From: Roseateles sp.
GTDB lineage: Bacteria > Pseudomonadota > Gammaproteobacteria > Burkholderiales > Burkholderiaceae
DNA: 64,000 bases
Assembly (NCBI GenBank): GCA_019232985.1
Contig: JAFAMW010000051.1
Span: 25,623 to 89,622, forward strand
Direction of reading: 5' to 3'
Every line of letters starts with the position of its first letter. Position 1 is the first letter of the stretch. Below are positions 48,787 through 57,739 of the stretch, in pieces. The notes beneath the pieces were generated by a model. That model made no database searches. It was not told the DNA's origin and was given only the letters and a program-made list of their open reading frames with translations. Both the position numbers and the translations under genes were made by a program.

Positions 48787-48805
48787 TATGATGCGGCGCC
48801 GCATC
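48787..48805 (+). promoter_or_regulatory. ilvA -10 element overlapping a perfect 16-base palindrome
   Basis: TATGAT (48787-48792) is the likely -10 of ilvA, downstream of the small RNA terminator. It overlaps GATGCGGC-GCCGCATC (48790-48805), a perfect palindrome covering the expected transcription start, as an operator would. No regulator is recognised for it. The -35 region is poor. Confidence 0.4.
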
Positions 48806-48830
48806 GGACCACGCGAAACAAAGGGAATTC

Positions 48831-50405
48831 ATGGCCGGCCCCGCCCGCAAGCGCACCCCTCACGCGGCCGCGGCCGCGCCCGTCCTGCTGCCCGGCGAGG
48901 ACAGCTATCTGCGCCGCATCCTGAACGCGCGCGTCTACGACGTCGCGATCGAATCGCCGCTGACGCCCGCGCGCAACCTGTCCAAGCGGCTCGGCAACAA
49001 GGTCCTGCTCAAGCGCGAGGACGACCAGCCGGTCTTCAGCTTCAAGCTGCGCGGCGCCTACAACAAGATGGCGCACCTGTCGCCCGAGGCGCTTGCGCGC
49101 GGCGTGATCTGCGCGTCGGCCGGCAACCATGCGCAGGGCGTCGCGCTCGCGGCCAAGAAGCTCGGCTGCCGCGCCGTCATCGTCATGCCGGTCACCGCGC
49201 CCAAGCTCAAGGTCGACGCGGTCGCCGCGCTCGGCGGCGAGGTCGTGCTGCACGGCGACAGCTATAGCGATACCTACGGCCACGCCTGCGCGCTCGGCGA
49301 GGCCGAGGGCCTGAGCTTCGTCCACCCCTTCGACGACCCCGACGTGATCGCAGGCCAGGGCACGATCGCGATGGAGCTGCTGCGCCAGCACCAGGGCCCG
49401 CTCGACGCGGTCTTCGTGCCGATCGGCGGCGGCGGCCTGATCGCCGGCGTCGCCGCCTACGTCAAGGCGCTGCGCCCCGAGATCAAGGTCATCGGCGTGC
49501 AGACGCGCGACTCCGACGCGATGGCGCGCTCGGTGCGGGCGGGCAAGCGCATCCAGCTCGACGACGTCGGCCTGTTCGCCGACGGCACGGCCGTCAAGCT
49601 CGTTGGCGAGGAGACCTTCCGCATCGCGCGCGCGCTCGTCGACGACTTCGTGCTCGTCGACACCGACGCGGTCTGCGCGGCGATCAAGGACGTGTTCGAG
49701 GACACGCGCAGCGTGCTCGAGCCCTCGGGCGCGCTCGCGGTCGCCGCGGTCAAGCAGTACGTGGCCGAACATGGGCTCAAGGGCCGGACCTTCGCCGCGA
49801 TCACGAGCGGGGCGAACATGAACTTCGACCGCCTGCGCTTCGTCGCCGAGCGGGCCGAGGTCGGCGAGCAGCGCGAGGCGCTGTTCGCGGTCACGATCCC
49901 CGAGGAGCGCGGCAGCTTCCGGCGCTTCTGCGAGCTGCTCGGGCCGCGCAACGTAACCGAGTTCAACTACCGGATCTCGGACGCGCGCGTCGCCCATGTG
50001 TTCGTCGGCGTCGCGCTCGCGCGCCGCGACGAGGCCGACCGGCTCGAGCGCAGCTTCGAGCGCCACGGCTTCGCGACCGTCAACCTCAGCGGCAACGAGC
50101 TCGCCAAGCAGCATGTGCGCCACATGGTCGGCGGCCGCAGCGAGCTCGCGCGCGACGAGCGGCTGTTCCGCTTCGTGTTCCCGGAGCGGCCCGGCGCGCT
50201 GATGCGCTTCCTGTCGGCGCTGCAGCCCGAGTGGAACATCAGCCTGTTCCACTACCGCAACCAGGGCGCCGACTACGGCCGCATCCTCGTCGGCCTGCAG
50301 GTGCCGCGCGCCGACCGCGCGGCGCTGACGGCCTTTCTCGATTCGCTCGGCTACGCCTACGAGGACGAGACCGCGAACCCGGTGTACCGGCTGTTCCTCG
50401 GCTGA
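48831..50405 (+). CDS. ilvA: Threonine ammonia-lyase, biosynthetic
   Basis: First committed enzyme of isoleucine synthesis, deaminating threonine to 2-oxobutanoate with PLP. 524 residues, the long biosynthetic type. PLP lysine in SFKLRGAYNK, phosphate loop VPIGGGGLIAG, SAGNHAQGVALAA conserved. The C-terminal third carries two ACT-like regulatory domains (EERGSFRRFCELLG and PERPGALMRFLSAL) that bind isoleucine and valine. AAGGGA precedes the ATG. The N-terminal 25 residues are a variable extension. Confidence 0.96.
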   Translation: MAGPARKRTPHAAAAAPVLLPGEDSYLRRILNARVYDVAIESPLTPARNLSKRLGNKVLLKREDDQPVFSFKLRGAYNKMAHLSPEALARGVICASAGNHAQGVALAAKKLGCRAVIVMPVTAPKLKVDAVAALGGEVVLHGDSYSDTYGHACALGEAEGLSFVHPFDDPDVIAGQGTIAMELLRQHQGPLDAVFVPIGGGGLIAGVAAYVKALRPEIKVIGVQTRDSDAMARSVRAGKRIQLDDVGLFADGTAVKLVGEETFRIARALVDDFVLVDTDAVCAAIKDVFEDTRSVLEPSGALAVAAVKQYVAEHGLKGRTFAAITSGANMNFDRLRFVAERAEVGEQREALFAVTIPEERGSFRRFCELLGPRNVTEFNYRISDARVAHVFVGVALARRDEADRLERSFERHGFATVNLSGNELAKQHVRHMVGGRSELARDERLFRFVFPERPGALMRFLSALQPEWNISLFHYRNQGADYGRILVGLQVPRADRAALTAFLDSLGYAYEDETANPVYRLFLG

Positions 50406-50509
50406 TCCCGGCCGTCGCGGCGCGGCCTCCTAGGGTTTGTCGCCGCGCCCGGGCCCTATGCAAGCCGGCGAGCGCTTCGCCACAATCGGCGCTCGCCCGT
50501 CCACCCGCC

Positions 50510-51577
50510 ATGTCGACCCAACAGCAATCCCTGATCCTGCCGACCGCGAACGCCGAACTCGAGCGGGCGCTGCGCGAGCGCATCGACCGGCGCGCGGTCG
50601 CGGTCGGCGGGCTCGGCGAGCTCGAGCCCCTCGCGCTGCGCCTGGGCCTCGTGCAGAACAGCCTGACGCCGCGCTTTCGCGACCCCGTGCTCGCGCTGTT
50701 CGCGGCCGACCATGGCCTCGCCGTCGACGGCGTCGCCAAGCCCTTCGGCCGCAGCACGCGCGAACTCGCGCTGATGGCGCTGGCCCGGCAGCTGCCGTCG
50801 GCGACGTTCGCGCATGTGCACGGCCTCGCGCTGCACGTCGTCGACTGCGGCATCGCCGAGGCCATGCCGCCGCACGCGGCGCTGATGTCGCGGCGCATCG
50901 CCCATGGCACGCGCAACGCGCGCGTCGGCGCCGCGATGACGCTCGACCAGGCCCACGCGGGCGTGCGCGTCGGCATGGAGATCGCCGACAGCCTCGGCGG
51001 CAACGTGCTCGCGTGCGCGGGCATGGGCCAGGGCTCGGCCGAGGCCGCCGCGCTCGTGCTCGCGCAGCTCGTCGACCTGCCGGTGCAGGACTTCGTGATC
51101 TCGGGGCCCGACATGCGCCAGGACGAGCTCGCGCCGCTGATGAACGTGCTGGCGGGCGCACAGGCGCGCCACCGCGAGCTGCGCGACGCGATGGACCTGC
51201 TCGCCGCCTACGGCGGCTTCGAGACGGCCGTGATGGTCGGCGCGATGCTCGTCGCGGCGAGCAAGCGCAGCCTGATCATCGTCGACGGCCTCGCGGCCTG
51301 CGCGGCGCTGAAGATCGCCGCGCGCGTCGCCGCGCCGGTCACCGACTACGCGGTGTTCTGCCGCAGCCACGGTCACCGCGGCCTCGACGAGGCGCTCGCG
51401 ACCTTCCACGCGTCGGCCCTGCTCGAGCTCGGCATGGACTGCGTCGACGGCACCGGCGCGGCGCTCGCGTGGCCGATGCTGCGAAGCGCCGCGGCGCTGC
51501 TGACCGAGCTGCACGAGCCCTACGACACGCGCGCGGTCCACCGCGCGGCGCTGCCGGTGCTCGACGACCCCGCCTAG
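50510..51577 (+). CDS. Divergent CobT-like phosphoribosyltransferase family protein
   Basis: 355 residues, the length of CobT (nicotinate-nucleotide:dimethylbenzimidazole phosphoribosyltransferase). The fold signature is clear: ALFAADHGLAVDGV (61-74), YGGFETAVMVGAMLVAASKRSLIIVDG (234-260) and DGTGAALAWPML (313-324). Key CobT features are missing: the N-terminal KPPGSLG reads RRAVAVGGLG; the GELGxxNTT segment (E174 in Salmonella) reads CAGMGQGSAEAA; the Lys213 loop reads SGPDMRQDEL; and the catalytic base E317 is Asp313. There are no other cobalamin genes in the window. It may be an atypical CobT or a relative using another base. 104 bases after ilvA, perhaps co-transcribed. Confidence 0.8.
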   Translation: MSTQQQSLILPTANAELERALRERIDRRAVAVGGLGELEPLALRLGLVQNSLTPRFRDPVLALFAADHGLAVDGVAKPFGRSTRELALMALARQLPSATFAHVHGLALHVVDCGIAEAMPPHAALMSRRIAHGTRNARVGAAMTLDQAHAGVRVGMEIADSLGGNVLACAGMGQGSAEAAALVLAQLVDLPVQDFVISGPDMRQDELAPLMNVLAGAQARHRELRDAMDLLAAYGGFETAVMVGAMLVAASKRSLIIVDGLAACAALKIAARVAAPVTDYAVFCRSHGHRGLDEALATFHASALLELGMDCVDGTGAALAWPMLRSAAALLTELHEPYDTRAVHRAALPVLDDPA

Positions 51578-51613
51578 GTCCCGCGGCAAGCTCCGGCGGG
51601 CCGCCGCGGGTCC

Positions 51614-52171
51614 CTAGCCCGGCGGCATCCCGTTCGGCTGCGGCTGCTGCGGCGGCGGCGAGATGACCTGCGGCGTCGCCAGCGGCGCCGCCGGCGCCGG
51701 CGCCGGCACGACCGGCATGCCCGGCGGCATGCCCTGCGGTACGACGGGCGGCGCGGCCGCGACCGGCGTCGGGTCGGGCAGCTGCAGGGTCATCTCGGCG
51801 ACGCCGGCGTGGCCGATGCGCGCCGCGCGCGGCTCGACGGCGACGAGGCGCAGGTCGCCGTCGACAACGCCGCCGAGGCGCACCGTGCGCGCCTGGCCGT
51901 CGACCGCGATCACGGCCAGGCCCTCGCGGCCGCGGTCGACCGCGGCGCGCGGGGCGACGACGCCGAGCAGCACGAAACGGCTCGACGCGGGCGCCGCGAC
52001 GGCCACGGGCGCAGCGCCGAACAGGCGGTCGAGGCTCGCCGGCGGCGGGGGCGCCGCGACGACCGGCCGCGCCGCCACATGCAGCGGCTTGACCAGCAGC
52101 TGGGTGGCCCAGAACACGAGGCTGGCCGCCAGCACGGCCCAGACAAAGAACGCCGACAATCGCGCAGACAT
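51614..52171 (-). CDS. gspC: Type II secretion system protein GspC (short form)
   Basis: Bitopic inner membrane protein of 185 residues that links the inner membrane platform to the secretin GspD. One membrane helix (LSAFFVWAVLAASLVFWATQ), then an HR domain (FVLLGVVAPRAAVDRGREGLAVIAVDGQARTVRLG). Where E. coli-type GspC has a PDZ or coiled-coil domain there is only a Pro-rich tail. Divergent from gspG with 48 bases between starts, where CATAAT on the minus strand may be its -10. The 36-base gap to cobT-like is convergent. Confidence 0.88.
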   Translation of the reverse strand: MSARLSAFFVWAVLAASLVFWATQLLVKPLHVAARPVVAAPPPPASLDRLFGAAPVAVAAPASSRFVLLGVVAPRAAVDRGREGLAVIAVDGQARTVRLGGVVDGDLRLVAVEPRAARIGHAGVAEMTLQLPDPTPVAAAPPVVPQGMPPGMPVVPAPAPAAPLATPQVISPPPQQPQPNGMPPG

Positions 52172-52219
52172 GGGCGGATTATGATTCAGCGGATCGATCG
52201 TTCGCCGTCCAGGAATCCG

Positions 52220-52660
52220 ATGTCCTCTTCTTCGCTGCGCCGCCCTGCCCCCCGCCACCGCGGCTTCACGCTGATCGAGCTGCTCGTCGTGCTCGTGATC
52301 ATCGGCATCCTCGCCGCGCTGATCGTCCCGAACGTGCTCGATCGCGCCGACGACGCGCGCGTCACGGCCGCGCGCACCGACGTCAACAACATCATGCAGG
52401 CGCTCAAGCTCTACAAGCTCGACAACCAGCGCTTCCCGAGCGCCGAGCAGGGCCTCGACGCGCTCGTCCACCGCCCGACCACGGGCACGCCGCCGCCGAA
52501 CTGGCGCCCCTACCTCGACAAGCTGCCGAGCGACCCCTGGGGCCGCCCGTACCAGTACGCGAACCCGGGCGTGAAGGGCGAGGTCGACGTCTACAGCTTC
52601 GGCGCCGACGGCCAGCCCGGCGGCGAGGGCAAGGACGCTGACATTGGCTCCTGGCAGTAA
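52220..52660 (+). CDS. gspG: Type II secretion major pseudopilin GspG
   Basis: Major pseudopilin, 146 residues. Prepilin signal RHRG|FTLIELLVVLVIIGILAALI with the cleavage Gly and Glu at +5. The C-terminal domain carries PSAEQGLDALVHRPT, LDKLPSDPWGRPYQYANPG and YSFGADGQPGGEGKDADIGSW, with the aspartates of the calcium-binding site. AGGA precedes the ATG at 52220. First gene of the long plus-strand gsp operon. Confidence 0.97.
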   Translation: MSSSSLRRPAPRHRGFTLIELLVVLVIIGILAALIVPNVLDRADDARVTAARTDVNNIMQALKLYKLDNQRFPSAEQGLDALVHRPTTGTPPPNWRPYLDKLPSDPWGRPYQYANPGVKGEVDVYSFGADGQPGGEGKDADIGSWQ

Positions 52661-53117
52661 TGGCGCGGCGCCGCGCGGCCAGCGCGGCTTCACGCTGATC
52701 GAGCTGCTCGTCGTGATCACGCTGATCGCGATCGCGACGGCGACCGCGAGCCTCGCGCTGCGCGACCCCGCCGCGACCCAGCTCGACCGCGAGGCCGAGC
52801 GCCTCGCCGCGCTGCTCGAGGGCGCGCGCGCCGAAGCGCGCGCCGACGGCCTCGCCGTGAGCTGGGCGCCCGTCGTCGACCCGGGCGCGGCCGACGCGGG
52901 CCAGTTCCGCTTCAGCGGCCTGCCGCCGCAGGCCCGGCTGCCCGGACATTGGCTGGGCAGCGGGGTGAGCGCGCAGATCCTCGGCGCCGACCATGTCCAG
53001 CTCGGGCCCGAGCCGATGATCGGCGCGCAGCGCATCCTGCTGAGCCTCGGCGACCAGCGCGTCGTGCTCGCGACCGACGGGCTCGCGCCGTTCGAGCTGG
53101 AGCACCCGGGGCAATGA
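52644..53117 (+). CDS. gspH: Type II secretion minor pseudopilin GspH
   Basis: 157 residues. Prepilin motif GQRG|FTLIELLVVITLIAIATATA. The rest is the variable GspH beta domain. The only start that keeps a short leader is TTG at 52644, which overlaps the end of gspG by 17 bases and has AAGGA about 8 bases before it. Stop overlaps gspI (ATGA). Confidence 0.92.
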   Translation: MAPGSNGAAPRGQRGFTLIELLVVITLIAIATATASLALRDPAATQLDREAERLAALLEGARAEARADGLAVSWAPVVDPGAADAGQFRFSGLPPQARLPGHWLGSGVSAQILGADHVQLGPEPMIGAQRILLSLGDQRVVLATDGLAPFELEHPGQ

Positions 53118-53485
53118 AGCTCAAGAAGGTTTCCGGATTCACGCTGATCGAGGTGCTCGTCGCGCTGACCATCGTCGCGATCGCGCTCGGCGCGGGCGTC
53201 AAGGCCGCGGGCGCCCTGGGCGACAACGCGACGCGCCTGCACGAGGTCACGGCCGGCCAGCTCTGCGCCGAGAACATCCTCGTCGACCTGCGCCTCGCCC
53301 ACCAGTTCCCGGACATCGGCGAGAGCGACTACGGCTGCGACCAGCTCGGCGGGCATTACCTCGGCCACCTGAGCGTGCAGGGCACGCCGAACCCGAACTT
53401 CCGCCGCGTCGACGCGGCCGTGCGCGACGCCGACGGCCATACGCTGATCACCCTGTCGACGATCATGGCGAAATCCTTCCACTGA
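53114..53485 (+). CDS. gspI: Type II secretion minor pseudopilin GspI
   Basis: 123 residues. Prepilin motif KKVSG|FTLIEVLVALTIVAIALGAG, then the GspI domain with CAENILVDLRLAHQFPDIGESDYGCDQLG. Together with GspJ and GspK it forms the pseudopilus tip. Start fixed by ATGA overlap with gspH; gspJ begins 1 base after the stop. Confidence 0.94.
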   Translation: MKLKKVSGFTLIEVLVALTIVAIALGAGVKAAGALGDNATRLHEVTAGQLCAENILVDLRLAHQFPDIGESDYGCDQLGGHYLGHLSVQGTPNPNFRRVDAAVRDADGHTLITLSTIMAKSFH

Positions 53486-53486
53486 G

Positions 53487-54203
53487 ATGACACGCACGCC
53501 GGAGCGCCGCCCGCGCGGCTTCACCCTCGTCGAAGTGCTCGTCGCGCTGTTCGTGATGGCGATCATGGCGGCGCTCGCGTGGCGCGGCCTCGACGGTCTC
53601 GTGCGCAGCCGCGCGATCGCCCAGCTCCAGGTCGACCGGACCGCGCGCCTGCAGGCGGTGCTGCAGCAGTTCGAGCAGGACCTGCTCGCGGTCCAGGACT
53701 CGGGTGCGGCCGACGCGATCGCGTTCGACGGCGCGAACCTGCGCCTGACGAGGCGCCAGCCCGGCGGCCTGCAGGCCGTCGCGTGGACCGTGCGCGACGG
53801 CCGGCTGTACCGCTGGGCCGGCCCGGTCGTCCAGCAGGTCGGCGCGCTCGTCGCGGCCGCCCAGAACAGCGTGCAGTTCGCGCCCGACGACAGCCAGCGC
53901 GTGAGCGCGCTCGACGGCGTGGCCGACTGGCAGATGTATTTCTACCGCGGCAACGCCTGGACCAACGCGCAGTCGAGCGCCGACCTGGTCGCGAGCTCGA
54001 GCGGCGGCACCTCCGACCGGACGAACGCGAACACCCTCGTCAGCTCGGCAACGGGCAGTGCCGGCTCGACAGGCGGCCAGAGCGGCCTGCTGGGCTCGCG
54101 CCCCGCGCTGCCGACCGGCGTGCGCGTCGTGCTGAGCTTCGCGCCGGGCAGCGGCTTCAGCGGCACGCTGAGCAAGGACGTCGTGATGGAGAAGCAGCAG
54201 TGA
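53487..54203 (+). CDS. gspJ: Type II secretion minor pseudopilin GspJ
   Basis: 238 residues. Prepilin motif RPRG|FTLVEVLVALFVMAIMAALAWRGLDG. The body includes LQQFEQDLLAVQDSG and a Ser/Thr/Gly-rich stretch (about 165-205) that is long for the family. Stop overlaps the gspK GTG (GTGA). Confidence 0.94.
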   Translation: MTRTPERRPRGFTLVEVLVALFVMAIMAALAWRGLDGLVRSRAIAQLQVDRTARLQAVLQQFEQDLLAVQDSGAADAIAFDGANLRLTRRQPGGLQAVAWTVRDGRLYRWAGPVVQQVGALVAAAQNSVQFAPDDSQRVSALDGVADWQMYFYRGNAWTNAQSSADLVASSSGGTSDRTNANTLVSSATGSAGSTGGQSGLLGSRPALPTGVRVVLSFAPGSGFSGTLSKDVVMEKQQ

Positions 54204-55177
54204 CGCGCGCGGCGATCGCCAGGCGGCAAGGCGGCGCGGCGCTGCTGCTCGCGATGATCATCGTCACGCTCGTCGCGACGCTGGCCGCGGCGATGACCTG
54301 GCGCCAGAGCCGCGCGGTCCAGGTCGAGGCCGGCGAGCGCGCGCGCGCCGAGGCGAGCTGGATCCTGCTCGGCGCGCTCGACTGGGCGCGCCTGATCCTG
54401 CGCGAGGACGCGCTCGCGAACCAGTCCGGCACCAACTGGGACCATCTCGGCGAGGTCTGGGCCGTGCCGCTCGCCGAAGCGCGGCTGTCGACCTTTCTCG
54501 CGGCCGGCCGCGGCGGCGCGGCCTCAGACGACGACAGCGGCCCCGAGGCCTTCCTGTCCGGCCATATCGAGGACGCGCAGTCGCGCTACAACCTGTACAA
54601 CCTCGTGCTCGCGACCCAGCAGACCCTCCCGGTGGAGCGCGCCACGCTCGCGCGCCTGTGCGCGACGGTCGGCGCGCCGACCAACACGGCCGACCTGATC
54701 ATCGCCGGGCTGCGCGCGGCCTACGCGACCTCGCCGCAGAGCGGCGCGGCGCTGCCGCCGGCCGATGTCGACCAGCTGAGCTGGCTCGGCCTCGACCCGG
54801 CCGTCGTCGCCCGGCTCGCGCCGTTCGTGACGCTGCTGCCAATGGCCACGCCGGTCAACCTGAACACCGCGCCGGCCGAGGTCGTCGCCGCGCTGTTCGA
54901 CGGCGTCGACCTCGGCGCGGCCCAGCGGCTCGTCGAGGGTCGTCGCAACGCGCCGCTCGCGGCGGTGGCCAATGCGGCGCGCTACTTCGGCCAGGGCGTC
55001 ACGATCGACCCGGCGCGCGCCTCGGTCAACAGCAGCTTCTTCGTCGTCACGGGACGGCTGCGCCTCGACGAACATGTGCTCGTGCAGCGCTCGCTCGTGC
55101 AGCGCATCGGCACCGACGTCGTCGTGCTCGAGCGCCGCCGCGTCGCCGAGCTCGCCGAGAACGGCACGGGCGCCTGA
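54200..55177 (+). CDS. gspK: Type II secretion minor pseudopilin GspK
   Basis: 325 residues, the large tip pseudopilin. The N-terminus RRQG|GAALLLAMIIVTLVATLA has the cleavage Gly but not Glu5, as is normal for GspK. The body has SRYNLYNLV, the helix-hairpin-like segment TPVNLNTAPAEVVAALF, and a conserved NSSFFVVTGRLRL near the end. The GTG start at 54200 overlaps the gspJ stop. Confidence 0.94.
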   Translation: MTRAAIARRQGGAALLLAMIIVTLVATLAAAMTWRQSRAVQVEAGERARAEASWILLGALDWARLILREDALANQSGTNWDHLGEVWAVPLAEARLSTFLAAGRGGAASDDDSGPEAFLSGHIEDAQSRYNLYNLVLATQQTLPVERATLARLCATVGAPTNTADLIIAGLRAAYATSPQSGAALPPADVDQLSWLGLDPAVVARLAPFVTLLPMATPVNLNTAPAEVVAALFDGVDLGAAQRLVEGRRNAPLAAVANAARYFGQGVTIDPARASVNSSFFVVTGRLRLDEHVLVQRSLVQRIGTDVVVLERRRVAELAENGTGA

Positions 55178-55215
55178 CAGAGCCGCCCCGCCACTGACTA
55201 GATAATGGCGCGCCC

Positions 55216-56403
55216 ATGAGCATCCTCATCCTCCTCGCCCCCCCGCGCAAACGCCTGCTCGCCGCCGGCGAGGCGGCCGCGCCGGCCGGCGAATACGACT
55301 ACCTGTTGAGCCCCGACGGCCGCCAGGTCGCCGCGCGCGGCCGGCGCCCGGTGCGCGGCCTGCCGCGCGCGACCCAGGTCGTGCTCGTGCTCGCCGACGC
55401 CGACGTCGCCTGGCGCCGCGTCGAGCTGCCGCGTGCGGGCCGCCAGATGCGCGCCGCGCTCGCCGGCCTGCTCGAGGAACAGCTGCTCGACGACGGCGAG
55501 CATGCGCATTTCGCGCTCGCCCCGGACGCGGCCGGTGGGCAGTCCGCCTGGGTCAGCGTGTGCGCGCGGCCCTGGCTCGCCCAGCACCTGGCCCAGCTCG
55601 AGGCCGAGCGCGTGCTCGTCGACCGCGTCGCGCCGCTGAGCTGGCCGCAGGCCGCCGCGCACGGCCATTTCGACGCGACCCAGCTGCACTGGAGCCGCGC
55701 CGACGGCGTCGCGAGCCTGCCGCTCGAGGGCTCGCTCGCGCGCAGCCTCGTCGGCGACCCGGCCGGCACGCAGTGGACGGCCGCGCCCGACTGCGTCGCA
55801 CGCGCCCAGGACTGGCTCGGCGCCCCGGTCACGCCGCTGGGCCTCGAGCAGCGCGCGCTCGCGGCGCTCGCGAGCCCCTGGGACCTGCGCCAGTTCGAGC
55901 TCGCGCGGCGCACCCGCGGCCTCGAGCGGCTCCACCACCTCGGGTACACGCTGAGCCAGCCGGCCTGGCGGCCGCTGCGCTGGGGCGTTGCCGCGCTCGT
56001 CGCGGTCCAGCTCGCCGGCATGAATCTGCGCGCGTGGCAGGAGCGCCACGAGCTCGGCGAGCGCCGCGCCGCGCTCGCCGCGACGCTGCGCGAGACCTTC
56101 CCGAAGACCGGCGGCATCATCGACGCGCCCGCGCAGATGCAGCGCGAGGTCGAGACGCTGCGCGCGAGCGCGGGCCGTGAAGGCGCGAACGACCTCGGCC
56201 CGCTGCTCGGCGCGGCCGCGGCGGCCTGGCCGGACGGCAGCCCGCCGGTCGACAACCTGCATTTCGAACCCGGCCGGCTCACGCTCTCGTCCAAGGGCCT
56301 GAACGGCGCGCAGATCGAGCAGTTCCGCAGCCGCCTCGCGAGCGACGGCTGGGCGCTCGACATCACCCCGGGCCGCATGACCCTGAGCCGCACCGCGCCA
56401 TGA
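55216..56403 (+). CDS. gspL: Type II secretion inner membrane protein GspL
   Basis: 395 residues. An actin-like cytoplasmic domain (about 1-240) that recruits the ATPase GspE is followed by one membrane helix (WGVAALVAVQLAGMNLRAW) and a periplasmic ferredoxin-like domain (VDNLHFEPGRLTLSSKGLN). It begins 38 bases after gspK. Sequence is divergent, as usual for GspL; position and topology support the call. Confidence 0.92.
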   Translation: MSILILLAPPRKRLLAAGEAAAPAGEYDYLLSPDGRQVAARGRRPVRGLPRATQVVLVLADADVAWRRVELPRAGRQMRAALAGLLEEQLLDDGEHAHFALAPDAAGGQSAWVSVCARPWLAQHLAQLEAERVLVDRVAPLSWPQAAAHGHFDATQLHWSRADGVASLPLEGSLARSLVGDPAGTQWTAAPDCVARAQDWLGAPVTPLGLEQRALAALASPWDLRQFELARRTRGLERLHHLGYTLSQPAWRPLRWGVAALVAVQLAGMNLRAWQERHELGERRAALAATLRETFPKTGGIIDAPAQMQREVETLRASAGREGANDLGPLLGAAAAAWPDGSPPVDNLHFEPGRLTLSSKGLNGAQIEQFRSRLASDGWALDITPGRMTLSRTAP

Positions 56404-56927
56404 CCGCTTCGAACGCCTCCTCCTCCTCGTCCGCCGGCGCGCGCTGGCGGCGGGCCGTCGCGCCGCTGCGCGCGCAGTTCGCGGCGCTCGCCCCGCGCGA
56501 GCAAAACCTCGTGCGCGGCGCGGCCGCGCTCGTCGCGTTCGCGCTCGTCTGGCTCGTCGCCGTGCAGCCGGCCTGGCGCACGCTCCGGCAGACGCCGGCC
56601 GCGCTCGACGCGCTCGAGCTCCAGCAGCAGCGCATGCAGGGCCTCGCGGCCGAGGCGCGCGAGCTGCGCGCCCAGCCCGGCGTCGCCCCCGAAGCCGCCG
56701 CGCAGGCGCTGCAGGCCGCGAGCGATCGCCTCGGCAAGGGCGCGCACCTGCAGCTCGCCGGCGACCGCGCGGTGCTCAACGTGACCGGCGTCGAAGCGGC
56801 CGCGCTCGAGCAATGGCTGGCCGAGGCGCGCAGCGCCGCGCGCGCGCGCGCCGTCGAGGCCCAGCTGCAGCGCAGCGGCCAGGCCTACAGCGGCCAGATC
56901 ACGGTCACGCTCGGAGGCGCTTCGTGA
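56400..56927 (+). CDS. gspM: Type II secretion inner membrane protein GspM
   Basis: 175 residues. One membrane helix (VRGAAALVAFALVWLVAVQPAW) preceded by a cytoplasmic tail. The periplasmic part has a short coiled coil (LELQQQRMQGLAAEARELRA) and a ferredoxin-like domain. Partner of GspL. ATGA overlap with gspL and GTGA overlap with gspN. Confidence 0.92.
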   Translation: MTASNASSSSSAGARWRRAVAPLRAQFAALAPREQNLVRGAAALVAFALVWLVAVQPAWRTLRQTPAALDALELQQQRMQGLAAEARELRAQPGVAPEAAAQALQAASDRLGKGAHLQLAGDRAVLNVTGVEAAALEQWLAEARSAARARAVEAQLQRSGQAYSGQITVTLGGAS

Positions 56928-57739
56928 CGGGTGTCGCGACGCTGCCGCAGGCCGCCGCGCCGGCCGCGCGACGCTGGGCCGCGCTCGGCGGCCTGCTCGG
57001 TCTGCTGTGCGCGCTCGTGCTGTTCGCGCCGGCGACCTGGGTCGCACGCGCGCTCGCCGCGCTCACGCAGGATCGCGTGCTGCTCGGCGACGCGCGCGGC
57101 AGCGTCTGGAGCGGCAGCGGCGTGCTCGTTCTGACCGGCGGCGCCGGCAGCCGCGACGCCGCCGCGCTGCCGGGCCGCCTCGCGTGGACGCTGCGCCCGC
57201 AGGGCTTCGCGCTGCTGCTGACGGCGCGCCTCGACGGCACCTTCAACGACGCGCTGCGCCTGCGCGCGAGCCCCGGCCTCGACCGCGTCGAGCTGCTCGA
57301 CCAGCCGGGCTGGGTCGCGCGCCTGCCCGCGGCCCTGCTCGGCGGCCTCGGCACGCCGTGGAACACCCTGCAGCCCGAGGGCACGCTGCGCATCGCGACC
57401 CAGGGCTTCGCGTTCGAGCGCGTCGCCGGGCGCTGGCAGCAGCGCGGCCGCCTCGACCTCGACCTCGTCGACCTCGCGTCGCGCGTATCGACGGTCGCGC
57501 CGCTCGGCAGCTACCACTTCAGCCTCGCCGCCGACGCGGCCCGGCCCGGCGTCAGCACGATGCGCCTCGACACCGTCGACGGCGCGCTGCTCGTGACCGG
57601 CCAGGGCGAGGTCACGGCCGGCTCCGCGCGCTTCAGCGGCGAGGCGCACGCCGCACCCGGCCGCGAAGCGGCCCTCGACAATTTGCTGAACATCATCGGC
57701 CGCCGCGACGGCGCCCGCTCCGTCATCACGATTGGATGA
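56924..57739 (+). CDS. gspN: Type II secretion protein GspN
   Basis: 271 residues. One N-terminal membrane helix (WAALGGLLGLLCALVLFAP) then a beta-rich periplasmic domain: DARGSVWSGSGVLVLTGG, LQPEGTLRIATQGFAFERV. GspN is present only in some type II systems and its role is not settled. GTG start at 56924 overlaps the gspM stop; the stop overlaps gspD (ATGA). Confidence 0.9.
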   Translation: MTGVATLPQAAAPAARRWAALGGLLGLLCALVLFAPATWVARALAALTQDRVLLGDARGSVWSGSGVLVLTGGAGSRDAAALPGRLAWTLRPQGFALLLTARLDGTFNDALRLRASPGLDRVELLDQPGWVARLPAALLGGLGTPWNTLQPEGTLRIATQGFAFERVAGRWQQRGRLDLDLVDLASRVSTVAPLGSYHFSLAADAARPGVSTMRLDTVDGALLVTGQGEVTAGSARFSGEAHAAPGREAALDNLLNIIGRRDGARSVITIG

